A stretch of 64,000 bases of DNA from Hydractinia symbiolongicarpus. Taxonomy: Eukaryota; Cnidaria; Hydrozoa; Anthoathecata; Hydractiniidae. Below, one piece after another: positions 13,301 to 26,144 of the stretch; position 1 is the first letter of the stretch, and each line of letters begins with the position of its first letter. The position numbers and the translations under genes are program-made. The stretch is taken from contig NC_079875.1 of assembly GCF_029227915.1 (NCBI RefSeq), forward strand, positions 9,237,001 to 9,301,000, written 5' to 3'. Below the pieces are notes generated by a model. The model did no database searches. It saw only the letters and a program-made list of their open reading frames with translations, and was not told the origin of the DNA.

Positions 13301-14905
13301 AACGACGAAGAGTTATAGTTGATGACGTCAACCTCGACACGGGTTGGCAATGAGGTTGTGATGTCGCAGCCAGTAAAATTGGAAACTTGTTAAATTTTTT
13401 TAAAACTTATTTAAAAGTTTAACCCTGGTAATAATCCATACAACCTTGTCTCCAAGGTCCCTGAGCCTAACCTCGTTCCCAGGGCATTTTTCCTTGTTGA
13501 TAAAGTGCCACTCCGTAATTAACAAATAAGCGGCCACATGACCCTGGGGACAACGTTGCTTGGATATACTATATGATAGCACATTGTGAGATATTGATGT
13601 CGTTTTTTATTAAAATTGGAAAAACAAATTTATCGACTACGTAAGTAAAGTTTTAAAAATGTGCTTGCCTTCTATCAGAATTCTCTCCAGTTCTGATGAA
13701 AACAAAAAGATTCGATAATGCGTCCTTTTAACATTAAAACTTTTCTTCTTTCCCCGACATCAGCTAAAAACATTTTCTATTGTGACATATCCTCTGTAAA
13801 TCTAGTTTCCAGGTTGTCTTAGCTGAAGTGGTCTACTCTCCTTTACGGGAAAGTTGTAGAGTAAAAAGTAGGAATTGACAGGTGGAACGCCGATAAATAA
13901 AAACAACCCAGTGTTTCAAAATCGTTAAGTTCAAAAGTGTTTGATACACAAGTGAACAATAGTAAAGGTAGTAATTAGCAGAATATGACGCATAGATGAC
14001 AAATTTGATAAATATGCAGCAGACACATGCTGACCAATGCATTAATTAAATGTGACAAACGGAGATTACGATGGTATAAATAACTTTATTGTTGTCAGGA
14101 GCACGCATAACAAATCGTATTGAACTTTTAATTATTGCTCGCGGCAAGGAGTGGGTAAACGTCAACCGTGCCGTTTTATTCTTTTTTTCTTGCTGTATTT
14201 GTTTTCCTGTTGTCTAAAAGAAGAAAATGGACAAAATCTCAGTAAGGAAGACAATAAATAAAAAATATAAATTAGAATAATCTTTCTTTCGTTAAACATT
14301 TCAAAAACAACAAAAAAATTGCATAGGCAACTTTTTATGTTCAATGTTTCTGGACATATCCCATAAAACGTGTGTTTGTTCAGTTTCTTAGTTCAAAAAC
14401 GTTTTGTGTCGTAAGAAGGAAAAGGCTCTCGGATCGTCGTCGCCCGTCAGCCTCCCTCAGCCTTGCGCATTTAAAATGGTAGGTTTGGCAGTGCCGTATG
14501 ATAACAAGGCGCATGATTAACATCTCGCACAGCCAGCGCCAGAAAGAGACGGCTGTGCCTAGTGTTTTTGGTATTGTTAACTACGTTAAACTGTTTTTAT
14601 ATTTTAGGGATTTTTGTATATTGGTGAACGTGAAATGCATATACATAACTAATGCTAAACAGAGAGCTAACAAAACAGCAAAATACAGAAACAGACTGTG
14701 ACTGTGTAGTTGCGTTGATGTTTGTTGCCTGGTCTGGTTTATAATTGAAGTGGTTTAACATAACTAAGCTAGCCATAAAAAGAAGAAGCACATTACTTTT
14801 TTTGCAGTTGTAGTTACAGTGTTATCTAAAAAAGGGGGATTTTGTCTTTTTTATGGCTAGCTAGCTAGCTAGCTAGCTTTGGCTAGCTGTGCTAGGCATG
14901 GTGCG

Positions 14906-15508
14906 CAGTTGGGGAAATCCTTTTAATTAAGCTGTAGCTATAGCTTAATTTGGAGATCTCCTAAATATCATACAGCTTATATCGTATCATACAGCTTAAT
15001 TAGGTGACATACATCTAAATTAAGAGATACAAAAAGTTTTTCCCCAATTTCTCGAAAAATGTAAATTTTAGCAGAATCACCACTGCAGCTCTTTCAGCGT
15101 CAGTTTGACCACTATATTATAAAAGAAAAACAGTATTTCCAGCATTCAGGGTTCAAAAGATATGGACTATAAACAATAGTTCATTGTTAGCGATAGTCTA
15201 TTTAAGCTGTACTGCAGGATGTCACGTTGCGTGATACATCCTATTTAAGCAGATATTTTTTAAACTTCAAATTTAGCGGATCTCCGTGTTGCTACGAAAA
15301 AACTAGTGTATTGGAGATGTTTATATGCACATAAATTGGATTTATTCAGTTGGATAGATGCTAAAATTCAGTTAAATGTGTGTTTTAGACAAAGTTTTGT
15401 ACACCTTAACTAAGCTGTAAAACGCCTAATTAGACTGTATCATACATCCTAATTAAGCTGACATCTAAATCAAGCTGTACAGCTTAATTAAGAGGATTTC
15501 CCTGACTG
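14906..15508. mobile_element. Non-autonomous TIR element with 5-bp target duplication
   Basis: The left end begins CAGTTGGGGAAATCCT. The right end, read in reverse, begins CAGTCAGGGAAATCCT, and similarity continues through TTAATTAAGCTGTA, giving about 31 bp of terminal inverted repeat with three mismatches. The direct repeat GTGCG flanks both ends (14901-14905 and 15509-15513), as expected of a 5-bp target-site duplication. No transposase is encoded, and the interior consists of diverged AGCTTAATTA-type subrepeats. The CAG start with a 5-bp duplication recalls some hAT-like groups, but the superfamily is not certain. Confidence 0.8.
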
Positions 15509-16082
15509 GTGCGGATTATTCTCCTGGTCGGAATTTCACCTGGTACAACTTTCATTTGAGGGAAACACAGATGCTTCACTGTTGAACTCTCACAGAAGAA
15601 GCTTTGAATAAACAAGAACTTCAAATATCTAAATTTAACTAAAGCTATATTAGAAAAAACTCTCCTAAAGTACACAATATAACAGGTTTGAAGTTAGAAA
15701 ACAAGGATTTTGTGAAAAATTCATCCCTTATTTATGAAGAGGTGACTAAGTGAATGACATGTTTTCCCTCAAATCATAATGGCTACCCTTATACGAATGC
15801 GTAATTGGTTTAAAAGTATCACGCCCACTGGGAGAATGGGGAGGGGGTCAATATATGGGCTGCCAATAAAACCTAATACTGTAACATAAAAAAATATATT
15901 TTCAGAGTTTTTTTCACATTCTAATAACAAATATTTCCAGATGGTCACATATATATGATAGAAAAGCTATACCAAACCAACCAACCGTGTTATTTTCGCA
16001 TGAATATTGCATAGATAATATGCCTTTAAACCTATATCAATAAAACAAAAATCAGTTGTTTTGGGGCCCTTGATTTTGCAAA

Positions 16083-16345
16083 GAAAAGCGGCGATAGAAA
16101 TGTTTTTTAAGATTGCATTTTAAAAGTTTAAAATAGAAAAGCGGCGATAGAAATGTTTTCTTAGATTGCATTTTAAAATTTTAAAAACAAAATGGGTGAT
16201 AGAAATGCTCTTTTAGATCGCATTTTAAAAGTTTATAAACGAAAAGCCGTGATAGAAATGTTTTTTAAGATCGCATTTTAAAAGTTTATAGACGAAAAGC
16301 GGCGATAGAAATGTTTTTTTATATCGCATTTTGATTCACGAACGA
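16083..16345. repeat. 53-bp tandem repeat, five copies
   Basis: Units share GCGGCGATAGAAATG followed by TTTTTTAGATYGCATTTTAAAAGTTTA with a few substitutions per copy. The array sits in the spacer upstream of endophilin and has no coding potential. Confidence 0.8.
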
Positions 16346-18231
16346 TTAAAATCTATTATGTAGCTAGCTTTATGATAACAAATTAAAATGTGTTATTTTT
16401 TTTTGCCGTCGGTTTTTGATTTAATTGATAAACTAATGGTCTTTGTTGTTTTACAATATAAGTTATCTATTGTGGAAGCCACAATGTAATATTTAATTTT
16501 CGTTTGTGTAGTCCATGAAACATGATCGGTCAGGATAGTCAGGAAAACCAAGGTCAACTTTGGGTTGAACACCCTGTATTACATAAACTTGTTTCCAGTT
16601 TCACTACAATTCAAATAGGTGGAAAACAAATATGTCATTATAATTGTCAGAAATATATAACCTTTATCAGCTATATTTATGCAGGATAAGTGTACTCTAT
16701 ATACAATAAGTACAGAGCTGAAAGATGTTTTTTTCACTGTTCCTAGATTTTCACTTAAACTGACAGTTGGAAAGGGAGGGTCAAATGTTAATCGGCCATA
16801 TGCCAACGAAAAAGATAAAAATCATTTGTCAACAGCTCTTAATTGTCCAAAGTATATGATGGAAGTTTTTTATCTGATATGAAAGATATACAATTTTTAA
16901 GGAAATTTATGTTGGGCCCCAAAAACTTCAGTTTGTATAACCGCCTTACCTCCAAACGAACCTCCTCCAAAACCAAACTAAAATAAGTAGCTACTTAAAA
17001 TCTCCATGTAATGGCTTGCTGTCTTATGGTGATGCTCTTCCTAGCTCCTGGGAACTAGGTTACCATCACAAAGAAATGGCCATTTGTTGTTTTTTGTGAC
17101 AAACTGAGCATAGAAATTACCCCCTTAATTATAGAAATTCTTGTTACTGTAATATATGTATATATATGCCATATTTATATACTCTATTATTCCCGTATCT
17201 CTACTATTCCCACCTCTGGTAAAAACCCACCTTTTTGGTATGGGTTGATAAAATAATCCTGCATGCAGCTTTGATTTAATTTCTATCAACTGTAGTATAT
17301 ACCGTATCTAGTACTCAAATATTTCCTCCACACATAGCAGTGTAAGTATATATATAAATAGCATTTTACAACAATTTGGAATGAAATATACACTATTAGA
17401 ATTTCAATTAAACACATGTAACAAGGTTGCAATTTTCATTGTTTGCTTGGTCTGTCCTATATATAATTTATTTGTATTTTTTAACGCCTTGAATTCTGTG
17501 ACTTAAAAACTTTTTTTTAAAAAATAATACTAACCCGATAGTCCATGCTTAAATAATCCTGCCTCTCGCATTCCAACCTCTCTAGTAAACCAGCCTTTAT
17601 TTTTAAGGTTAAAACGCTAATCCAGTAGCATGGATAATAGGGTGTATTAATTCTCTAGTTATCTCCCCAACTAATAGATAGCCAGGGATGATTTTGATCA
17701 TTGCCTGTTGATTACAAATTTGCTGGGAGCACCATATTCCACATTAAATGTTTCTGGATGCATGTTTTTTGGTGTAAAGTGTTATTAGAAAAAATTATTT
17801 ATGAATAGCAATGCACCTTGTGTTGTTCTTTGTTTTAAAAAATTTACACATAAGGAAACGACTTAACATGTATATATGTGTTAATAAAGGAAATTTAAAA
17901 TTTTGATTTAATAGATACAATCGACTTAGACGAAAACATTTTGATAATTTATATTTTTTTATCTAGTTTTAGTTTCAAATATTCCTTAAATGTTCACACT
18001 TCCAACATAAAAAATAATAATATCAAAGGTTAATAGTTCCCTAATAAAGGTATTTGAAAAAAAAAGATTTTGCATCTGTTTGACCACTTGAAAGTAATAT
18101 GGTTCCTGTTTTATAAGATAGATTATTAGTGGTTGTTGAGTGGTAATAAACATTAAATCCATAAGTGATTTATTTATGTATAACAGACACTTTAATAATG
18201 ATGTTGCTTTCTAGAGTAGTTAACTAACACT

Positions 18232-21200
18232 ATGTCATTTTACGGCTTCAAGAAACAGTTGAATAAAACTAGTCAGGTAGGTTTAGTATATACATCATTA
18301 TCCACACCACAAGTGATAGATTGTTATTAAAAAGTGTACTGAATGTTTACAAGGATGTGCTTACTGTGTATTTAAACTGAAAAATCAAATCATTTGTGTT
18401 TAATCAATGTTAAAGGGAAACTAATGTGACAAATGATCTTGAACTTATGTTATAAAACTCAACTTGTTTAACAGGCCTTCTAAAGTTCTGGAAAAAATTG
18501 TTTTGTTGTTATTAAGGCTGAGGAAAGTAGATAATCTGTTTTGTGTTTTATGTAGCTTCAACAGTATCAGGTATATACCGTTCATTTTTTATTTTCATAA
18601 ACAACAACAACAACAAAGTAATGCAAACAAAGAAGCAAATAAAAGTATGAGTGGTCACACAAAACAGATAAGACAATTTTGAATTAATTATTATACCAAG
18701 TCCTAGTTTTGTTGCAGGGTCAGTTAGTCGGTCAGTCTACAGTACGTCGGTCAGTAAGTGGGCAGATTTTTTTGTTCACTTAGTCAGGCAAAAAATAACA
18801 TTCTAGTGACTCTCGCTTTTATTCACCCCCGCCCCCCTAATTATGTATAATTGACATTCCTAATTTCAACATTTTGAACAAAAGTATTTTTACTTTAGTA
18901 TTTTATTTTTATACCTTCCGCAAAAAAAAAGTTAATTTTGTATGAAAGAGCTTGAAAAATTGTCTAGAAATATTTTTTTTGAAAAATCTTTCACTAATTA
19001 TGCCTGGCATTATAAACTAGTCCTGAGTGAGGTATTGTATTTGACAGCAAGGCATCCGCTGATTGATTTGCTTCACATAATTATCCAGCTTGCGTTGGTA
19101 GTTTAATTGTTTTTGGGTTAAGAATTGGCAAAATACTAGGAAATAAAAAAAATTTGGAAAACATTTCTGAACATATAAAACCTACATACTGGAGCTGCCC
19201 TATATTTCTTTTTAAAAAAAGTGTAATAGATGAAGATAATATTCACAATTTTTTAGGCGGAGCAGCATGACATCATAATTTATGCAGAACAATTAAATGT
19301 CAAAGTTTAAATGTAAAATCAAAAAAACAACTTTTTGAACTCTAGAACAAAGTTTAACATCATTTATCACCTCCACCACCTTAAGAACTAGTTTTTATAA
19401 TCATCGATTCAAGTGAAACTAGAAAACAACAACTGTGTTTTAATAATATTGCATGGAGATCTGTTCTTTTAATTTAGTATTTGAGTGAGAAGGTTGGAGG
19501 GAACAAAGGATCTCAACTTGAAGAAGATTTTGTTGGCCTGGAACGGGTAAAATTACATTTCCTTGTTGTTATTGAAATAAAAAACATCTAGATCACATGA
19601 ACAAAACAAGACTTTGGAGAATGAAATATTATGGAGCTCTATATTTTTCTAAGAAATTCTGCCCCATATTTGTTTTTAGAGCATACAATTTGTAAAATAT
19701 CACTACTTTAAATTTGATAATATGAGTTAGTTAATCACAGTTTCACATTTTATTTTATATATAATTTTTTTACACTTTGCAATTTTTTGTATCACCTTTC
19801 TAGTTGGATAAGTTAAATATGTTTTTCATTTATTTATATTATTTATTCTAGAAAATAGATGCAACAGAAAAATGTATTACTGAAATGCATAGAAAGTCAA
19901 TTGAATATTTGCAACCAAATCCCAGTAAGTTTGATTACGAGACTTCAGAGTTGTATCTGTTTCGTAGTTTTCTTTAAATCCTTTATTTTCATCTTTACTG
20001 AAAAAAAACTGAACATTTTCTTTGAGAAAATTCTAACTCTTAAGGTTTGAAGTATAAACATTGAAACAGTCAAAAAAGGGTATTTTCTAAGTTTCGCAAC
20101 TTTAAAAATCCTTAATTTGTTGCATTTCTTTTTTTTAAGTAGTTCTTTTGTGTTATAACCTTAGCTGCAAGAACCAAACTAGCATTCCAGGCATCAATGC
20201 AGAAAGCAAGAGGTCAAGCCAAGTCTGTAAAATATCCACAGCCAGAACAAATGTTGGCTGATGTTTTTACGAGAGGTGGAAATGAATTAAATGATGATTC
20301 TCCTTATGGTATGTGTAAAGCCTATACTGCAATACATAGCATCGGTGTTTTTGTAGATGCCTGAAATCATCAAGTATTTGCTGTCATGTCTGTTGTAAAA
20401 GCATAGCTGCCACTTTCAGACCATTCTACAAGGGTTGTCAAAATTGGAAATTTAGATCAGTCATAAAAAATCATGGAATTTAATTTGGTCAAGTAAAAAC
20501 TAAAGATAATACATTTATTAGAAAAAACTTAGAAAAGTTAAGGCTCATTTTATGTTTTAATGACAGCCTTTGCCATTGACAGTGTTATTTTATTTTGTTA
20601 TTTTAGTCGTTGTTGTTGTCTGTTTTCTGGACTTTTGTAATTATTACAATTATTTTTTATTATATTTTTATTTTTTTTATAAAAAAATTATGGAAAACAT
20701 GAAATTTATTTCAAAACTTTTGTGGCCACCAGGCATTTAATAAAACTCACACTCATCAGTTGAACACTACTAGAAGCAGTGGATGTTAAAGTAGCTTTTT
20801 TTAAATTGTTGTACATAAAATAAAGTAGCACAGCTCATCACGCCTGTATTATAACACAACTAGTTAACGTTTAGCTTCAAACTGTTTGTGTGTTTTAGCA
20901 AACTCGTTGACAGAGCTGGGTGAGAAATTTCATGAAATGGCTGAAATTAAGGAATCAATGGTATGTGATGCCAATAATCAATCCTCTATAACGAAAACAC
21001 CCACAAGAATTCAGAAATATTTTCACGACAGCGGGTGCACACTATGAGTAGTGACTGCACTATAGTGATCACATTACAGGGTTGCCAGACTACAGCAAGA
21101 TGAAGGGTTACTCCCTCCCCCTCCCTTTATTTTAATCACCTGAAAATGTGTTAAACATTGTGGTAATGTATGATGGGTGAATGATAGAAAAACATTTTTT

Positions 21201-24042
21201 TTCCAGGAAAGTAATGTAAAACAAAACTTTTTGGATCCATTGTTTCAATTGCAACAAAAAGATTTAAAAGAAATTAGCGTGAGTTATTTAATATTGTTTT
21301 GTAACTATTTCCCAAATAAAATCTAGAAATTGTTAAATTTGCGGTTTGCATTTTATCAATGTTAAAATCACTTTAATTTTTTATTTATTTTACTATATTT
21401 AATTTCTTTGTAGCATCACCGGAAAAAGTTAGAGAGCAGACGTCTTGATTTTGATTACAAGAAAGGAAAAGGCGCAAAAGGTTTGAGTTATTTTGATATC
21501 ATATTAAATTTGTGTCCGCACATGACAATGTAAAATTAGTGATGATAAAATGATAATCCTGTATATTTTCAGAAGTTTTAGAAGTTATTTAATTGGCAAA
21601 ACATGGAATTTTTTTTAACTATTTGTAAATATTTTTTAGTTTCTGCAGATGAGCTCCAAATGGCAGAAGAAAAATTTGAAGAATCAAAAGATCTTTGCTA
21701 TAACAGCATGATGAATTTTATTGACAGTGATGTAAGACTTTTTGATGATGTCATAGTTTTTTGATTAAGCAACATCTCCACTTAAGACCTTTACTTCCAA
21801 ATCAGCTTTTTATTACACCCTTTCTACTTCCTATTTTCTCACACCAAAAAAAAAAAAAAAAAAGATGGTTAATATTAGTTTTTATTGGGACCTGATCAAA
21901 GGAATATTGAAGATAATTTTCTAAAAGTAGATCATTTATAAAAAGACAATATAAGTTTCCTCTAAATAAGGTTTGAAATTAAATTTACATTCTCAGCTTC
22001 TGTGAAGCCTAAAGTTTACTAATATAAAATTAGCTGGCATTTTTCCTTTGTTTCCTTTCTGTGTTTTGTTTGTCGAGAACATGTTCTAGTGTTAAAATAA
22101 GGAAAATATATTCACTATTTTTTCATGCTAAAGACTGAGCATATTGGACAGTTGCATGTTTTTGCTGAAGCTATTCGTGATTACCATCGTCAATGTTCAG
22201 AGATTATGGATACTGTTGTGACGGTTCTTTCTGAAAAGTAAGTCGTTGTGTTCCGGTAATTGAATATATTGTTTCTAACTTCAGTGACATAATTCAATTT
22301 CTTTATTTTCAGTAACATTAAAAACAGCTAGTTCTACAAATTTTCATTGGAACATAACCAATAAGTGAAACATTAAATAAATTATTTTAAATCTTTAAAA
22401 TGCTCGTTTTGTGGTTTAGTTTCATAAAAATAAAACTTATCGAATTAAGTTTTCTTCTTTTTATTTTTTGTTTAAGAATAGGACATCATACACCATTATC
22501 ATTTAGTTCTTCAAAACTTGGTCACACAGAACAATATCTACTATTTTATGTTAACGGCGTTAGTAAAATTAGTCAAGACATGTTTTGCACTTATTAATTT
22601 GAAGCCAAAGAGCATCAAAACTGGTCCGAGAAATTGTTGTCTTCTTCTGCCTAGCTAACTAGGGGCCAGCCGAGACTAAAAATAGTCAAATTTACCAGAG
22701 CTTAGACAACCTACAGGTTTCAGAAGCAACAGGTTGATGGTATCATTATGGTCAAACTTGTCTTATGTTAAGCACTGTTTAAAGTGCTACACAATAGAAA
22801 ACAGTTAACAGCTCATCGACACGTCCTAAAAATGTTTTAAATCAATTATCTGTCCAAATGTTTGACTGGCTAAGTGGATGTACCCACAGGTGTTATAGTC
22901 TTGTATAATAATAGTTTCTTATATTTGTGTACCATATTTATTATTTAACTGTAAAAAATATATGCATATCTAACGGCCAAGGTTTATGATTATCTTATTT
23001 TTACTATCATAATTTATTTTCTCAGAGATCGGTGTGAAAAGCGTTTCATTTTTTGTAGACTCTCCGAAGCAGCAAGCAGACCTCGTGATGACAGAACCTT
23101 TATTTCGCGACCAAAATTTAGTGCAGACAATGACAGTTTAGACTCTTACGAGCTTCACCAAGCTGAAATGAAGACATCTCCTGCGCCAGCGCATAGGCCG
23201 AATGCTCCAACTATTTCAGCTCCTGTAATGCCTGCACCAGCAGCCCCACGTACACCTAGTGCTCGTGGGTTGTATGATTTTGAACCAGGTAAATAATTCG
23301 AATGTTGTCTCGGTAATACATGGAATAACGTTGTTAATATCACGAACTAATATTTTCAGGGTACCTTGTGAGTGTTTATAGTATGTTAATGCTTAAGAGT
23401 TCTTTGGCAAATTCTTATTCAGTTTTGGGCAGCTGATCATTTAGTTTAAATAATTTCATGGTGAACCAGCTTAATACAGATAAATAACATTTGTTTTTGT
23501 TTATCCAACAACAGACCAACAACAACAACAACAACAGGGATTTTAAAAATTAAATGAATCATACATTCATGTATTTTTGTAACACAAACTAAAATTTTTA
23601 GTTGAGGATTTGAGAATTACAGTCTTAGAAAGTTAAGGAAATAGAAGTACTAAAATTTATTTTAAAATTTTTTGATCAGTTTAGGTTGTTGTTTAACCGT
23701 TTGTCTTTTTGTTCTGATTCTAAAATAATGCTAGTATTAAAAATCCCTGTTAGTTTCCCAGAAGTAATTTTTTTTAAATACTTTTCTGGTAAGATTGTGG
23801 TGAATATAAAAGAAACTGTTAGGGACTAGAACCCTGTCTTATGAATGTGTAATTTTATTAAAGTTATCCAATACATATATTGTTATTCTATATTTTTAGA
23901 AAACGAAGGTGAATTAGAATTCAAGGAAGGCGACATTATTGAATTGACAAGTCGATTAGACGAGAATTGGTTGGAGGGTGTTTGTAATGGTAAAACCGGC
24001 TATTTTCCAGAAAATTATGTCGAAATTTTAGTCCCCTTGTAG
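18232..24042 (+). CDS. SH3GL: Endophilin-A (N-BAR and SH3 protein)
   Basis: Membrane-bending adaptor of clathrin-mediated and fast endocytosis; its SH3 domain recruits dynamin and synaptojanin in known homologues. Exons: 18232-18276, 19478-19546, 19852-19924, 20165-20308, 20899-20960, 21207-21278, 21414-21480, 21640-21731, 22134-22237, 23059-23288, 23900-24042. They join in frame to 366 codons plus stop, the usual endophilin-A length. The start [15 protein letters not shown] is the amphipathic helix H0. The BAR core includes [26 protein letters not shown] and [15 protein letters not shown] proline/alanine-rich linker ([13 protein letters not shown]) precedes the C-terminal SH3 domain ([20 protein letters not shown] … [11 protein letters not shown]). 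A TTTCTAG acceptor lies 18 nt before the ATG, suggesting a 5'UTR intron or trans-splice site. An in-frame alternative acceptor at 23025 would add 11 residues before the linker. A-type versus B-type is called from the H0 and the LDFDYKK motif. Confidence 0.95.
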
Positions 24043-24904
24043 AACGAGGCTTCTTCTTTACTCACCCAAAATTATTATTTTGTGATGATATATATATATT
24101 GATCCTTAGTTTGTAATTTATTAGGTTGTACAATTTAAGATTTCTTTCACCTTTTACATGTGTGGTGTCGATTTGGCGTGCTAAGCCGTCAAAGTGTAGT
24201 ACTAACCTTATAGAAATTTTATTGTTGTGTTTTACCTGGAAGCTAATTTTTATTTTTATTTTTTTTTATACATGACTATTGTTATGATTTTTCTTAACGA
24301 CGATATTATCAATTTAACCTTTTTTTTTTGGTGTGAGTAATGTCTAGATTTCACAAAATCTTTAGTATTATTTCTTCTCCAGTTAAATTTTTCAATGGCA
24401 ATGCTTGGAACAATCAAACATAAATACCAATCAAAAATGAGAATGTTTGTTGTTTACACGTATGTAAAATTAATATTTAGCCTCTTGTTTTTATCACTGA
24501 AATAAGGAGAAAAAATGTATAGCTTGCACTTTTTGTTTTTAGGAAAAAGATATGCCCAATAATTTTTAGTAACTATTTCTTTTATAATGTTAGTTTCTTT
24601 CACACAATTCAATATTTGTTGTGATTATCTTACATATATATATATATCTGTATATTTTGGTGGGTGCATTTATAATTATGCATTTAATCATAGCACACAG
24701 TGTGATCTAAATGTTTATCTATGTAATGTTTTTTGTTGTAATCAACGTGCAATATTCTAATTTGTTTAATTTGTTTATTTTGTGACTGAGTGTCTGCTAT
24801 GTTAGGAAAGTCAGCATCTGGAAAACTTTGTTCTGTTCTATAAGTTGTACCAAGTCAAACTCATAAGAGCTGGTAACCTGCTGGATATGGGTTTCGCCTT
24901 GTAA

Positions 24905-25018
24905 TTGCATGCTTAGCAAGTGTTTTTATTACAGCTAAGGGTCAATTTGGACCATATTGATAAAATGTTTGAGCACTGAAGTGACAGTGCTGTATAAGTA
25001 TTCTAATTAATAATAAGA
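24905..25018 (+). mobile_element. Truncated copy of a tRNA-derived SINE
   Basis: The stretch from GCATGCTTAGCAAGTG through TTACAGCT to AGCACTGAAGT and an AATAATAAG end matches the body of the fuller copy at 29527-29792, with internal deletions. The tRNA-like head with the A and B boxes is missing here. Confidence 0.65.
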
Positions 25019-26088
25019 GGAATAAGAAATTAAGTTTTGGCTCGGGTCACTTGTCAGATAATACAGTTTCTGACGACCCATAACTTCGGATCTGTATGTC
25101 GGTTTGCAATCAAATTTTGTGTGTAAAAATATAGGGCCCATACAAGCTTTCCAGACAATTTTATTGCAAATCAAGTTGCAGGTCCTGAGTTATTGGGTCA
25201 CTGAAACAAAATTACAAGACGAGACCGGACGAGCAAATGGGTGTCATTTTGGCAAAAAAAAGTATGTTAATCAATTTACTTTTATAATATCTATTCATTG
25301 ATAAAGTTTAAATGCACATCCCTTAATAGGTCTAGAAATGCTGATGACAAAAAATGTCAAAATTTGCTACTACTTAAAAGACATCATAATTTATGCAGCA
25401 TAATTAAATCTGAAATTCTTTAAAAGTGAATATCTTGAGAACGAAAAGAGCCTATTAAAAATTTACAAATACTTGTTAACAAACTTTTTAAGCTCTATAA
25501 TATAAGTCCAACATATTTTACACCTTGGGTTCCTTTTAAAACTACAACAAATTTATTTGGTTATGATATTTAACTAATGGGTGTCTGCTTTAATTAATAC
25601 GTATATAGTAGCAAACAAAAATAGTTATTCGAAACAAAAAACGTTGATGTAAATTAGCATGGAATCCTGTAATTTTGACAATATTTTTGGACTACCCTAT
25701 TATAAAATCCACAAAAGTGAACTTCTTCAGTTGTGAAGTATACTTAATAATGAAATTAAGGTTTATCTAACACTTTCTGCTTTAAAGTCTCTAGTACAAG
25801 CCTTCACAATTAATAAGAAGTAAATAAGACTAGCGTGTGCTACCTTCATCAACTTGTTTGTAACACTTAGCTATGAAATAAGTTTTAACTTTTTAGAACT
25901 GTGTTTAATAATGATAGTAATTTTAAAGATTGCTCTTAACGATACTTCATTTTTTTTAGATGAAATATAAAATTTAAAAATAATAAAGGTAAGATAATAT
26001 CACAAATTTTAGATATATTTTATGTTTCTTCTGATTTCTGATTATAATTTAAAATGAGATAAATTATTGTATTACGAAAAATTATAAA

Positions 26089-26144
26089 AGGTTATTTCAA
26101 CATTTCTCAGATATGAGTATATCTGAGAAATGTTGAAATAACCT
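26089..26144. repeat. Perfect 26-bp hairpin with 4-nt loop
   Basis: AGGTTATTTCAACATTTC…AGATAT (26089-26114), loop GAGT, then the exact reverse complement (26119-26144). All 26 pairs are perfect and the flanks do not pair further. It could be a foldback insertion or a small-RNA precursor; nothing in the sequence decides. Confidence 0.85.

Larger units (their letters stand above)
9952..18231. other. Intergenic spacer between CSNK1G and endophilin-A
   Basis: No convincing protein gene was recognised on either strand. The 120-codon ORF at 12534-12896 and the 80-codon ORF at 11519-11761 resemble nothing I know. The stretch holds a CCAAT minisatellite (10153-10338), a short duplication near 10952-10990, a duplicated 45-bp block near 11325-11395, an inverted pair of CCCTGGGAACGAGG-type repeats (about 12148 and 13477), a TIR element (14906-15508), and a 53-bp tandem repeat (16083-16345). 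A relatively GC-rich patch at 14410-14560 ends near a donor-like ATG|GTAGGT at 14479. That patch could be an untranslated first exon or promoter of endophilin, but this is speculative. Confidence 0.5.
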
